From Maratus speciosus (taxonomy: Eukaryota; Arthropoda; Arachnida; Araneae; Salticidae): a DNA stretch of 64,000 nt. The stretch covers positions 124,001-188,000 of the forward strand of contig CAWVRF010001047.1 in NCBI GenBank assembly GCA_963932465.1, read 5' to 3'. Of this stretch, positions 36,200-46,964 are shown in pieces (positions within the stretch are counted from its first letter, which is position 1; each line of letters starts with the position of its first letter). Both the position numbers and the translations under genes were made by a program. The notes below the pieces were generated by a model. It was not told the origin of the DNA. It saw nothing but the letters and a program-made list of their open reading frames with translations, and did no database searches.

Positions 36200-36540
36200 C
36201 CTAAAAACAGGCTTTACCCCCTAGATAATTCGGCTTTGCACTTAGATAATTGGAGTTTACCAGTAGAAACATGGGGTTTACGGGATTTGACCATTTGGCT
36301 TGAAAAAGTGACATTTCGTGTGAAATCATTATTTTTTCACAGTGTATGGGTGAATATCACAAAGTGTGAGATTTTGAAAACAAAAATTTTGAAAATTTAA
36401 ATCGTTTCAAATCTTCTGATTTTTGTTTAAAATGTTGGTTGAACAGTTGAAGGAATTTATATGTAAAATTGTTAAAGTTTGAAGAACTTAAGTTCATTTT
36501 TATGTAATTGTAATTATATGTCATTTTCTTGGCATATGTA
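36200..36540 (+). repeat. Host repeat continuation (pair of 43900-44095)
   Basis: CTAGATAATTCGGCTTTGCA, ATGGGGTTTACGGGATTTGA and GAAATCATTATTTTTTCACA match 43960-44095 in direct orientation. The remainder to 36540 is AT-rich with no gene. Confidence 0.55.
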
Positions 36541-38015
36541 TTCCAGGGTAATGATCGCCAGGATAATGACAATTTCATTCTAAAACATTTTTCACATTCT
36601 TGTTTTCTTTATTTTTAGATCTAACATTTTAATTTTTTTTAAAGGAACATGTTTCCTCTATTGTACCTCAAATTCAGTGTAATGTTCAGTTTTATTTGTA
36701 ATTTATAAAAGCCAGGAAAATGACACAATAGAAGTCTACTCAATTTGTACAAAGCCTTTAAACACATTATCTTAAAGAAATATCTAAAAGAACTTGCTGG
36801 TAGCGATGATTTTACTCTTTCTGACTTGAACTATGTCAAGAACAAGAAGAATTACTCTGCAGGGCCATCTTTATACCTCATAAAGAACTAAAATAAGCAG
36901 GCCAGGATAATGACATTTATTTTCACTGACAATCATATTTTAACTATGGAAAATTATTTGTAAAATACAGAACTTGTTACCCTCCACATATATGATACGA
37001 TTTCACTAGTATCATATGAACATGTAGATATCAAGCAACAGCATACCCACATTATGTAACTCAATGAAGAAATCATGGTTTTTGCAGTCGTAAAATCGTG
37101 ATGGAAGAGTGGAAGGTCAGGCTGCCGTCCATTGGAATGTTTTCCGAAGCATAATAATCGAAGCCTTTAGATGCATCAAAACGTTTATTATTCGACCATA
37201 TAATGCACCAAGTTCCACTAGTTATATGTGATCCATGTGCGGGCAGTTGCTACGTCGTAAAATGTATCACTAGATGTTACGTATTAGAACAAATGACGAA
37301 GATTCAGGAAAAAAGCTCTCCAGGTGGCGTGGCTTAATTAAGCAACTCAATAATCGTAAAAATCTCTCTCTCCTAGCCCATGCAACGGGTTATATACTTG
37401 CGAAAACTGCATGCGTATGAATACAATGCATGCTAAATGACAAATCAAATCCCGTACAAGCAGGCGGAAGGACGCGATAAGAGCAGAATACGATAGGACT
37501 AGCTCCAGGGGGAAGAGGGAAAGGCACGCGTGACGACGATGCGATCTATTTATCCTCGGCGTCAGAATTATTACGCAAACAAATGCTGGCGCGAAGCTTG
37601 CAAAGAATTGTGGGAAAAAGAACATAATCGAACTATTAAAAATATTCGAAAGAAAAATAATTTAGTTTTAGAATAAAATGAAAAAAGTAATTTAATGGGT
37701 TTTATAAGATAAGGCGAAGATGAAGAGATTATAAGATGAGGATTAAGGTTTTTAGACTAATAAAAGAATACGCAGGTTTAAATGCAAAAAAAGACAAAAC
37801 ATATTAAGATATTATTAAAGATAGGTAAAAGAGGAATTAAGAATTTGGAATAGTTTTACTAAGATAAAAGGGCGAAAATTTTTATTATTACATATATGTG
37901 TTATACAACGAATAATTATTAATTAGAAATTTAAAAAAAAACTAGAAAAAGATATTTGTACATGATAGCAGAAAGCCTTTTACTTTGCACACATCACAGT
38001 GTGACATGGCAGGAA
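36541..38015. other. Region with recurring GCCAGGATAATGACA words; GC-richer core
   Basis: GCCAGGATAATGACA or close variants occur near 36550, 36710, 36905 and 38005, two of them near the edges. This resembles subterminal repeats of a DNA transposon. The core 37080-37625 is noticeably richer in G+C than its surroundings and contains no other repeat seen here. The 92-codon minus frame (37347-37625) has no recognised motif. No splice-supported gene can be claimed. Confidence 0.35.
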
Positions 38016-38344
38016 AATGACAATCCGAAATTTTAAGTCTTTTAATTGCTTTATTTTTGTGTTATTATGAATATATTACCTCTTGAAAATACTTCTAAGA
38101 ATATTTTTTATTAGAATGTAAAAAAGAAAATTTCATTATATAACATTAAATAGAAATTTTATTGTGCGGACTGCAATTTTCGTATTTTAGGTAGCTTTCA
38201 TTACAAAAAGCTACCTATTGCAGCCGTTCGGAGGAAAACGATTTCAAAAAATTTTGGTATATTTTTATCGATCATGACCTCCAGACCCCGAAACCACCCT
38301 CCGTTCAAAATTGATATATATATATATATCCATATATATATATA

Positions 38345-40130
38345 TCTGACATTTGTCACACTGTAACTCTCGTATTTATGAACCGATTTGGATGTAAATT
38401 GGTGTGTACATAGTAAATAACATAATAAGTGTCTCAACCGAGTTCGTTGGCCAGCTTCATCCGCCATTTTGTTTCAAAATGGCGGCCATTTAAAATTTAA
38501 AAAAAAATTTAAAATTTGAAAAGTGGTACCAAAAAATTGAAAATGGAAAAATATTTTTTTCTTATGTATTTGACCTTTATACAAAGATTCCGGAGCAGTT
38601 TTTGTTTCGTCTATATCTTAAAAAATGGCTGAGTTATAGCATTTTGAATTTCTAGCGTGGCTGACATTTTGAAACGTCCTGAATTTTGTCACGCAATAAA
38701 AGGCGTATTTATGAACCGATTTGGATGTAACTTCGTTTATATATAGTACATACCAATGTCTCAACCGAGTTCGTTGGCCAGCTTCATTCGCCATCTTGTT
38801 TAAAAATGGCGGCCATTTAAATTTTTAAGAAAAATATAAATTTGAAATGTGGTACCAAAAAATTAAAAATTGAAAAAATATTTTTTTCTTATGTGTTTGA
38901 CCTTGATAAAAAGATTCGGGAGCAGTTTTTGTTTCGACGATATCTTAAAAAGTGGCTGAGTTATAGCATTTTGAATTTCTATTGTGGCTGACATTTTGAA
39001 ACGTCCTGATTTTTTTCACGTGATAACAGGCGTATTTATGACGTATTTATGAACCGATTTGGATGTACCTTGGTGTGTACATAGTACATACAAATATCTC
39101 GACCGAGTTCGTTGGCCAGCTTCATCCGCCATCTTGTTTCAAAATGACGGCCATTTAAAAAAATTTAAAAAATTTAAAATTTAAAATGAGATACCAAAAA
39201 ATTGAAAAATGAAAAAGATTTTTTTCGTATGTGTTTGACCTTAATACAAAGATTCCGGAACAGTTTTTGTTTCATCTATATCTAAAAAAGTGGCTGAGTT
39301 ATAGCATTTTGAATTTCTATTGTGGCTGACATTTTAAAACGACCTGATTTTTGTCACACGATAACAAGCGTATTTATGAACCGATTTGGATGTAACTTGG
39401 TCTGTACATAGTACATACCAATGTCTCGACCGAGGTCTTTGGCCAGCTTCATTCGCCGTCTTGTTTCAAATGGGTTGCCATTAAAAAAAATAAATTTAAA
39501 ATTTAAAATGAGGTATTAAAAAATTGGAAAATGAAAAAGATTTTTTTATGTGTTTGGCCTTGATACAAAGATTCCGGAGCAGTTTTTGTTTCTGAAAATT
39601 TGCTCTTTTTTTATATCTTAAAAAATGGTTGAATTATAGCACTTTGAATTTCTAGCATCACTAACATTTTGAAACGATCTTGTATTTGTCACGCAATAAC
39701 ACACGTATTCGCCTATTTCGATGTAAGAAGGCATGTGGATAGTATACATCAATATCTCGACCAAGTTCGCTGGCCAGCTTCATCAGCCCATCTTGTTTCA
39801 AAATGGCGGCCATGAAATTAAAAAAAAATATATTTAAAGTGAGGTGCAAAAAAATTAGAAATTGAAAAAGGTTTATTTCTTAAGTATTTAACCTTGATAT
39901 AAGGATTCAGGAGCATTTTTTGTTTGTCTTTACCTTAAAAAATGGCTCAGATATAGCAGTTTCAATTTCTAAAGTGGGTGACATTTTGAAAAATCTGATT
40001 TTTTGCCTACGACAGCACTTGTATATATCAACCGATTCCGATGTGAGTGAGCATGTGCACAGCAATTACTAAGGTCTCGACCAAGTTCACTGGTTAGCCT
40101 CAGCCACCATGTTGTCTTAAAATGGCAGGC
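38345..40130 (+). repeat. Six-unit tandem array, ~330-bp period, paired ATGGCGG motifs
   Basis: Units begin near 38370, 38706, 39040, 39368, 39705 and 40020 with GTATTTATGAACCGATTTGG. They continue with TCTC.ACCGAGTTCGTTGGCC, CCGCCATTTTG.TTCAAAATGGCGGCC and GGCTGAGTTATAGCATTTTG. Similarity declines in the last two units. GGTAGCTTTCAT at about 38191 and its inverse ATGAAAGCTACC at about 40348 bracket the array and may be ends of a larger element. The palindromic ATGGCGG pair resembles YY1-type sites. Confidence 0.75.
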
Positions 40131-40891
40131 ACTTTAAGAAGTTGCCGAATTTGGCAGCCAAATATAAGTTACTTTAAATAAAAGCAGCCTGGATGAAGCT
40201 GACTAATTTTGCGAAATTCTCATTCATAATGATTTAGTATTGATAAAAATTAGTATTGAATGTCCTATATTCGGTTTCCACTAAATTGAGCTTCGTGTGT
40301 TTGAATAATATCAGTTGGCTTTTTTAATAAAATAAGGAATATGAAAGCTACCTCTTCCTCCCGGCACTGGCCGGAAGGACTTTTTTGATATTGACCCGCA
40401 TAGTCTTAATATTTTAGTTTACGTTAATATTCATTACTTCAACTAAGCACGTAACAGTATAATATAATTTTTAAACGATATCCAATTCAAACTAAGCTAA
40501 AAATTACTAAAATGGATAAAAAATACACTTTAAAGGCATATAAATACCTTTTTTGAAATCTACATATATTTCATAGATGAAACGGCGACATTCCCAAGAT
40601 GATTGTTGATACAAATATTTTCGCAATTTTTTAAAAAAAACAAGTAATCGGTAAATAAAATCACGAGACCACATGTATTGAAAAACGAGTGCAAACATAA
40701 AATAAAATAAAAATGGACATTTGTAAACGTGAATTAGCTTCGGCTATTGTTTCTTATTCTGCAGAGCATCTCTTTCCAAATTTTAGGCAACTCAATGGAG
40801 GCTGAATCATTGAAAATATTCTGACTGCTCAAAAAACCGCTATTGATTCCCGGATAATGGATGGTAAATAAAATCTTGAGGGATAAATTAT

Positions 40892-41170
40892 TCAACTATT
40901 TTTAAAATCAAACTGTAAAGGTTCTTTGCTACATAAGCTGACCAAAGCTGTAGCTCTTTTGTTGTATTTGACTTTTGCTATATGTTCTTTGGTTCTAGTT
41001 TTAAGCTTTCTGCTTGTCATACCTATATAAATTTGCATTGTTCCATCATATTTGGTGAAAGGTACTTAATATACTCTTGATAATTGGTCTGGCTCAATTG
41101 GATCCATTTTCTTACAGACTATATTTTTTTAATTTTACGGGAGGTTTTGCAATAAGGGAGATATTGAAAT
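40892..41170 (-). pseudogene. PLE GIY-YIG endonuclease domain, degraded
   Basis: Minus-strand translation gives LPYCKTSRKIKKI (the LPY..G.S.KI.RI linker of canonical Penelope proteins). It is followed in another frame by MDPIEPDQLSRVY, a TAA, then VPFTKYDGTMQIYIGMTSRK and LKTRTKEHIAKVKYNKRATA. VY and YIG are the two halves of the GIY-YIG signature, and the Arg in TSRKLKTR and the following EH fit the family. The frame stops at 40892 before the catalytic Glu of the domain, so it is inactive. It is the C-terminal endonuclease of an EN+ Penelope element, distinct from the endonuclease-less fragments at 22.9-29.8 kb. Its longest stop-free part is only 57 codons. Confidence 0.75.
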
Positions 41171-41284
41171 TTATTCAGTTTATATTTCAATATTGTAAAG
41201 TGGATAACTTGAAATTTTGTATATTGAAGTTTATTTTCTTCTTATTCTTCAAGCTCATAATTAATCTTTCTATATGCTTTCTTT

Positions 41285-41527
41285 GTTGTTGTGTTTATGA
41301 CGGCCAATTATCAACACGAGGGATATAGGCCCTAAGGGGAGGGAGGAGTGCCCTTCGTGGGGGTATTTCTAAGGGATCCTAACCCGTATTTACGCTTGGA
41401 AATCCAAGGTTTTGAAGAAAACCACGAAAACTCCGAAACGATTAGGCCAACGGGCACGATTGGGTTCGAACCCAGCACCACCCATCTACCAGCTTCGAGA
41501 GCAGAACCTCTCGGCCACTGGTGGGGC
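41285..41527 (-). mobile_element. tRNA-derived SINE with 11-bp target duplication
   Basis: The word ATGCTTTCTTT flanks the element exactly at 41274-41284 and 41528-41538. The minus-strand head reads GCCCCACCAGTGGCCGAGAG, with a Pol III A box (TGGCCGAGAGG). GGTTCGAACCC, a perfect B box, lies about 40 bases further on, together giving a tRNA-Ser/Leu-like start. The body ends GGCCGTCATAAACACAACAA. It is 243 bp. The two frames covering it are antiparallel and not genes. It sits just upstream of the PLE endonuclease remnant. Confidence 0.85.
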
Positions 41528-41539
41528 ATGCTTTCTTTC

Positions 41540-41935
41540 TATCCAAAACAAACTTGTTTAAATCTATTTTCTTCGAAACACTTTCGAAAAATCTTCACAG
41601 TTATTTACGATAAGTCACGGAAATTTCGTTGTTTTATATCACTGGAGTTTCACAAATTGATTGAAGCTATTTCAAAGATAAGTTAAGATGTCCAGCAACA
41701 TCTCTGTCAATTCATCCAAAGGGACATATCTTAACTATCATTCCAGGGCTTAACAGAATTTACATGCCACTGAATCTTTTCGAGCATAAGCTTTTATCAA
41801 GTGCGTAGATATATTGCAATTATTGATGAATTATTAAAAAGAAAACAGTGATTTCTAGATATGATTAAAACAAAAGGTTTTGATTCGATAGGAACAACGT
41901 ACTAAAATTCCGTAATATTATATCTGTTTTTTTGT
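41540..41935 (+). repeat. ~500-bp dispersed repeat, copy 2 of 5
   Basis: Contains AAACAAACTTGTTTAAATCT, TTTACGATAAGTCACGGAAA, GTTAAGATGTCCAGCAACAT and GGTTTTGATTCGATAGGAAC. It is closest to the copy at 44190-44690. Confidence 0.7.
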
Positions 41936-43479
41936 AATGGTAGGTACTTTAGTAAGAAATTAAAATTGAAATTTACATCTGAAACATGAGGGTAAGTGTG
42001 ATCACAGAGGGTTTGGTTTAATATCTCTTTTAAAACATTTTATCCTTAATTAATAAATTAAAATTGTTAATTTATAATTATTAAACCGTTTCATAAATGG
42101 CAGCAGCATCTATATATTTAAAAGACAAGGCTGTTTATTTAGTCATTTGGTTTTAGCTTTCTACTTAACCGATTTTGATAATTCTTTTTTTTTTTTTTAA
42201 ATAACTTTATTTGTAGACTAGATTTTGCTACTTTTAAAAATAATCTCATTTTTATATTTTAATTTTGATTTTAAAAGTCCTTTTTGAAATTTCTTCACAA
42301 GGGTGGCAATCGGGTTACATCCGTTGTTGAAGAGAAAAGGGAAACAATGGGAATTAATATATGATTACGGATGCCATTTTCGTATACAATTAAAAATAAC
42401 TTAAAAAAATTTATTCAGAAAATGAAGTCACGATTTAAAACTACGCAATTTTACCCATACAGCTGTTACATTACAATATTTTTTTCATTCTGCTGGTGCT
42501 GAGATTGAAATGCTAATCTCAGACAAATTCAGTAGGTGAAAATGTTCAGTGGGTTGTTACAGTAAAAATGAAAAGAGTATTTTCTTTGATAAAACTAAAT
42601 ATTTGACTACGAATGAGTATAAAAGTAAATTTCTGGTTTTCGTCGGGAACTTTAAGTAAAGAGGGCGAATGTTTACATGTAATATTGTAAGTGGCAAACG
42701 TGACATCAATTTTGGGAATATATTTATTAATAATCTATTGGAGGCTAAAATATTTTTAAAATAGTGAATATGGTGTAAATCTTGCGACGCTGAAAAAGTT
42801 GTTAATTTTAGATTTCGTTGAAAACAAAAATTATAATTGTGTCATAGTGGCGCAATTTTCGTTGTTTTTTCATTACGTAATACCAAAGATCTGATTACGT
42901 ATAGGAATAAAGTTTAAATGTTCAATAATTTGAAAAAATGAAATTAAATTTTAGTTTAAAATAATATTTGTTTTAAGAGTTTGGCTACCCAATATAATAT
43001 TGATTAATTATTGTAATTATTTTTGTTACATTTTTTTCAAAAAAATTCAGTCAATTGGTTCTTTTAAAAATTTTCATTCGTCGAATTCGACGGATTTCGA
43101 CTCGTTATATTTAATTTTAAAATAATTAAAAAAATATTTTTAGACCAAATTAAAAATATTCAAGTAAAATTATTTAAATAAAATTAAAAAAAATCCGAAT
43201 ATTTTTAAATTCAGCAATTAAAAAAAATAGCGGAGGTATAAATAAAATATAAATTTCTTAAAAGAAAAAAAATTGTTTAAAACATATTTAAAATGGTGAA
43301 ATAATTCGAAAAAATCCACATTAATTCTTTCATTTCCAAACACTCACTAGATGGCGCCAAAAAGGATGTTAACATTTATCAAAATTTAAAAAAACCCCTT
43401 AAAATGGCTAAAAAATACGAAATTTCTTTGAATTAAATCCATCGGCAATTAAATGTAAAAAATTGAAAATTTCCACTTC
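41936..43479. other. No gene seen
   Basis: Very AT-rich, many short A and T runs. No coding frame, terminal repeat or tandem structure stood out. Confidence 0.55.
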
Positions 43480-43552
43480 CGCCGACATGCTTCGAACCAG
43501 GGACCTTTCGATTAGAAATAACACTCTACTACAGGACTACCAGGTTCACGAA
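43480..43552 (-). pseudogene. tRNA-Arg(TCT)-like sequence
   Basis: On the minus strand TAGTCCTGTAGTAGAG (A-box position), ATTTCTAATCGAAAGGTC (anticodon-loop region, TCT) and CCTGGTTCGAAGC (B box) occur at tRNA spacing. The acceptor stem does not pair convincingly and the anticodon stem is weak. It is therefore a tRNA pseudogene or SINE head rather than a working tRNA. Confidence 0.45.
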
Positions 43553-43685
43553 AAGATGGTTGAAATTAAGATTGTGTTTTGAAATCGCAAAAATGGTGGG
43601 TGTCATTACATTAATCTATTTAATTAAAATAACATAACTTTTTAAAAATTTTATGATTTTGGATATGACAAGGATATTCAGTCTA

Positions 43686-43688
<3 letters not shown>

Positions 43689-43718
<30 letters not shown>

Positions 43719-43845
43719 AAAAAAAAAACTTTAACTTAAATAGTTTCCGAGTACGAGAGCTGTGACGGACAGACAGAGTAGTGAGACTATTAAAGGTTTC
43801 GTGGTATGAACGACACCCTATAAAGAGAAATGCTTCTGGATCACA

Positions 43846-43876
<31 letters not shown>

Positions 43877-43890
43877 AAATAAATAAATAA
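43689..43890. repeat. Simple repeats: poly-A and (AAAT)n
   Basis: A ~28-base A run at 43689-43716 and a TAAA/AAAT tetranucleotide tract at about 43846-43890. The F-rich minus frame 43678-44073 comes from these tracts. Confidence 0.85.
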
Positions 43891-43899
43891 ATGCTGCTG

Positions 43900-44095
43900 T
43901 AAAACTAATGTAGCAGAGATTCCAGAAGAAGACAAAGAAAAAAAAAAAAACACGGGCTTTACATCTAGATAATTTGGCTTTGCACTTAGATAAATGGGTT
44001 TTGCCCTTAGGAACATGGTGTTTACGGAATTTGACCGTTTCGCTTGAAAAAGGAACACTTTTTGCGAAATCATTATTTATTCACAGTGTGTAGTA
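43900..44095 (+). repeat. Host repeat, uninterrupted copy
   Basis: Matches 35745-35785 joined to 36200-36345, i.e. the same repeat without the 400-bp insertion at 35787-36195. Shared words: AGCAGAGATTCCAG, TTGGCTTTGCACTTAGATAA and GAAATCATTATTTATTCACA. Confidence 0.65.
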
Positions 44096-44189
44096 TCAAA
44101 ATTTTAATTTAAGTTAATATTCATTAGGTACTTCTACAAAACGTGAAACAGTACAACATAATTTTTAAACGATCTGCAATTCCTTAAAT

Positions 44190-44690
44190 TCTTCTCTTTA
44201 AAAGAAACAAGTTTATTTTCTATAAATACAATCCACTTTTAAAATCACTTTACAAAACAAACTTGTTTAAATCTACTTTCTTCGAAACACTTTCAAAAAA
44301 TCTAGCGCATTGAAAGTATTACAATACTAAATGCGTACTAAAAACATATGTAGTATGTCACATATTTCAGATCTTTAGATTTATTTACGATAAATCACGG
44401 AAGTATCATTATTTTGTATCACTGGGGCACAAAAATCAATTGAAGCTATTTCACGGATAAGTTAAGATGTCCAGCAACATCTCTATAAATTCATCTATAT
44501 AATCATTCCAGAACTTAACACAATTTACATGCCACTGAATCTTTTCGAGCATAAGCTTTTATCAAGTGCGTAGATACATTGCAGCATTGGTGCATTATTA
44601 AAGAGAAAACAGTGATTTCACGATATGATTAAAACAAAAGGTTTTGATTCGATAGGAACAACGTACTAAAATTCCGTAATGCTCTTTGAT
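44190..44690 (+). repeat. ~500-bp dispersed repeat, copy 3 of 5
   Basis: Includes AAACAAACTTGTTTAAATCT, AGCGCATTGAAAGTATTACA, GTTAAGATGTCCAGCAACAT and CATGCCACTGAATCTTTTCG, collinear with 41540-41935 and more distantly with 34990-35480. Confidence 0.7.
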
Positions 44691-44710
44691 TTATAGATAG
44701 ACGAGCTAAA

Positions 44711-44728
44711 CTACCCGGCGTTGCCCGG
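44711..44728. repeat. CTACCCGGCGTTGCCCGG hairpin word
   Basis: A GC-rich 18-base word able to fold (CCGG..CCGG) in AT-rich sequence. It resembles the end of a widespread interspersed repeat, but no partner end was located here. Confidence 0.3.
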
Positions 44729-45218
44729 AATTTTAAGAATGTTTGTTTTGATAAATCAATTTCAAAATCAAACATACAGTATGAAACAAACAATAAAAAA
44801 AGCAGTAAAACCATCTTTATTTCAGTTCTTCACTAAGAATGAGCTATAAGGACCTAAATCTTCATTGAAATTATGATACACACGCGCGCATACATACATG
44901 TCTAGGATCACTATATTGGTTGTGCAAAACAATATAGTATCACATCCAAAAAGAATGTCTGGATACAATGCATAAGGTACCTGAAGTGGTTTCATGAAAC
45001 GTGTACAAATTATCAAGACATTTGTCAAGCATGTGGTAAGATTTTACGAAAAACGAAGTATTGAAATTATTCTTCAAAAATTTTTTATTCGAGTTTTCTT
45101 CACTCATTTTTCATTATATAACTGCATCTTCACAAATTGCTATAGGTTTTTCATGATTAACTATATGAAATGTGTTATTTTTTTTGCTATTTAAATTATT
45201 TTTCTCTTTCTTGTATTG

Positions 45219-45258
45219 GATGGCCATCTCTCCTCGGCTTTAAGGAGAGATGGCCATC
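45219..45258. repeat. Perfect 16-bp stem hairpin
   Basis: GATGGCCATCTCTCCT (45219-45234) and AGGAGAGATGGCCATC (45243-45258) are exact reverse complements around an 8-base loop. TATGGCCATCTATCCTAC recurs at about 45416, so the word may belong to a larger decayed inverted repeat. Confidence 0.8.
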
Positions 45259-46172
45259 TGCCATTTTAATTTCAATGTTGTTTGGCACTTTTTGTTTTCA
45301 ATATTTGATTATTTTTTGCATAAAATATTATGTGTATATGTATAAGAATTTCAAATATGCATCAATATTTGTTGTATTTGCATTCTAAGAATTTTTATTT
45401 CAATCTTTAAAATCTATGGCCATCTATCCTACAGTTACCCTATTCCAAACGCAAAAGTCAAAGCATATATTAAAATATTTATTTGCTTAAAAGACGTTAC
45501 TAAAAACACATTAAAAATATATTAAAAACATTATATTAAAACATGTCAATATAGGTTTTTAATATATTTTTAACGTGTTTTTACTAATGCTTTTTAAGCA
45601 AATAAATAATGTTTTGTGTTTCATGCAATGTGTTTTAATATAGGGTGACCGAGTCAGTAGTTGATCAAATCAGATCGGTGATACGGTTTTTTTAAAATTA
45701 TTTTTCCTTGCTTTTAAGTTTTAGAAGTAAACTAACATAATTGCTACAACCCTTAATGAATGCCGTATAATGGGCAAAAATGAAATCTGCTGAAATGAAA
45801 TAGAAACAAAATTATGAGTAAATAGTTTCTTTAATTGTCCCAGTATTAATCCCAGTAGTTGATCAATCAAAGAAATCAGTCGAAAATTCAAAAATTAATC
45901 TTTAAATTGTCATGCTTAAGCTGTGATTAACAATAAATCATATAAAACTATTATTTGAAATAAGCAGTATGGAAGTGGATTATTTTAACGTACCGTAATG
46001 GTCTCCTACTGATCAAAAACTATTTTTTTTTTCATTTTCTAATAAAAAAAATACATAAAATTACTTTTCTTACAGCTGATAACAATGTGACAACAGGTGC
46101 TCCAACATTCAAACAAAAACATTACGTCTAATGCCACTTGTGAAACTCATTTCCTCCTGAAATGGTGTAATA

Positions 46173-46964
46173 CAGTGAAATACGTTTAACACGAAACTGG
46201 GGGGACCGAAAATTTTTTTCGTGTTAAAAGAATTTTGCGTTAAAAGACTCTTTAAAAATGAACAAAGCTCAAACATTTTTGACGTCGTCAAATTATATTT
46301 CGATTTCCTGTTAAACTACTTGTAAGTTGCATCCATTAGGATAAAAAGCAAGTAAACAAAATATTGTTTTGGAGGGAAAAAATCAGATCTTTTTAAAGTG
46401 TCTTTTTCAATATTCTGAGATCTAGTTTGTATGAGCCAAATAAGTAAATCTGTCTCTAAGTCTTCGTGCTTAGCAGTTCTCATACTTTTTCTCTCAGGCT
46501 TAAACATACTGCGCTCAAATATTAACATTTTAATGGGATCCCTGTTTTTTTTATTATTGTTGATAATGCAAAATTGGCAATGCAAAACTTTTTGCAGATT
46601 TCTGTTTTCGTCCTTCTGTTTCATTAACTGCATTAAGCAGCTTCATCTTCATTTGAAGCGAAATAGCAATTTGTTTTCGCACCGATTTCTTAGCCATTGT
46701 GCTCATAAAACATAAGGTAATTTACAAAAAACACGAAATTCACTGATTTTCACCAAAAATTCAGTGGTTTTAACACAAAATTCACCTATTTCAACTCAAA
46801 CTTACTTGCTCGAAAGTGAATTTTTTTCGTGTTAAACCATTTTTGTTTCGTGTTAAAAGAATAAAATTGTATTGAATTGCATCGTATTCTGTCCGGACCG
46901 CCATATCATTTCGTGTTAACCGATTTTTCATGTTAAGCGTTTTCGTGTTAAACGCATTTCACTG
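46173..46964. mobile_element. pogo/Tigger-type element, internally deleted
   Basis: The ends are CAGTGAAATACGTTTAACAC and, inverted, CAGTGAAATGCGTTTAACAC, flanked by TA at 46171-46172 and 46965-46966. Extra CGTGTTAAA/TTTAACACG words sit near both ends. Inside are remnants of a CENP-B-like DNA-binding domain (46316-46697), which fits the CAGTGAAA ends of pogo/Tigger. The DDE catalytic part is missing. Confidence 0.8.
46316..46697 (-). pseudogene. pogo/Tigger transposase DNA-binding domain remnant
   Basis: Minus-strand translation from ATG at 46697 gives MAKKSVRKQIAISLQMKMKL, then LNAVNE. After a frameshift it gives a CKKFCI-like helix, then ERSMFKPERKSMRTAKHEDL and ETDLLIWLIQTRSQNI. The first part resembles the N-terminal helix-turn-helix of CENP-B/pogo proteins. 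HEDLETDLLIWLIQTRSQNI resembles the second (HTH_Tnp/CENPB) domain, where ..LE.ALL.WF.Q.R..NIP is usual. It ends KRSDFFPPKQYFVY before any DDE domain. Intact relatives bind the TIRs of their element; here the gene is truncated and shifted. Confidence 0.65.

Noticed and set aside
37347..37625. 92-codon minus frame as a host membrane protein
   Set aside because: It is hydrophobic in parts but has no recognisable family, no splice context and no paralogue here. The length is close to chance in this GC-richer island.
41332..41686. Two frames on opposite strands at 41.33-41.69 kb
   Set aside because: Both run through the tRNA-derived SINE; one contains the B box read as protein.
43678..44073. 131-codon minus frame with long Phe and Leu/Ile runs
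   Set aside because: It is made of a poly-A tract and an (AAAT)n microsatellite read in antisense.
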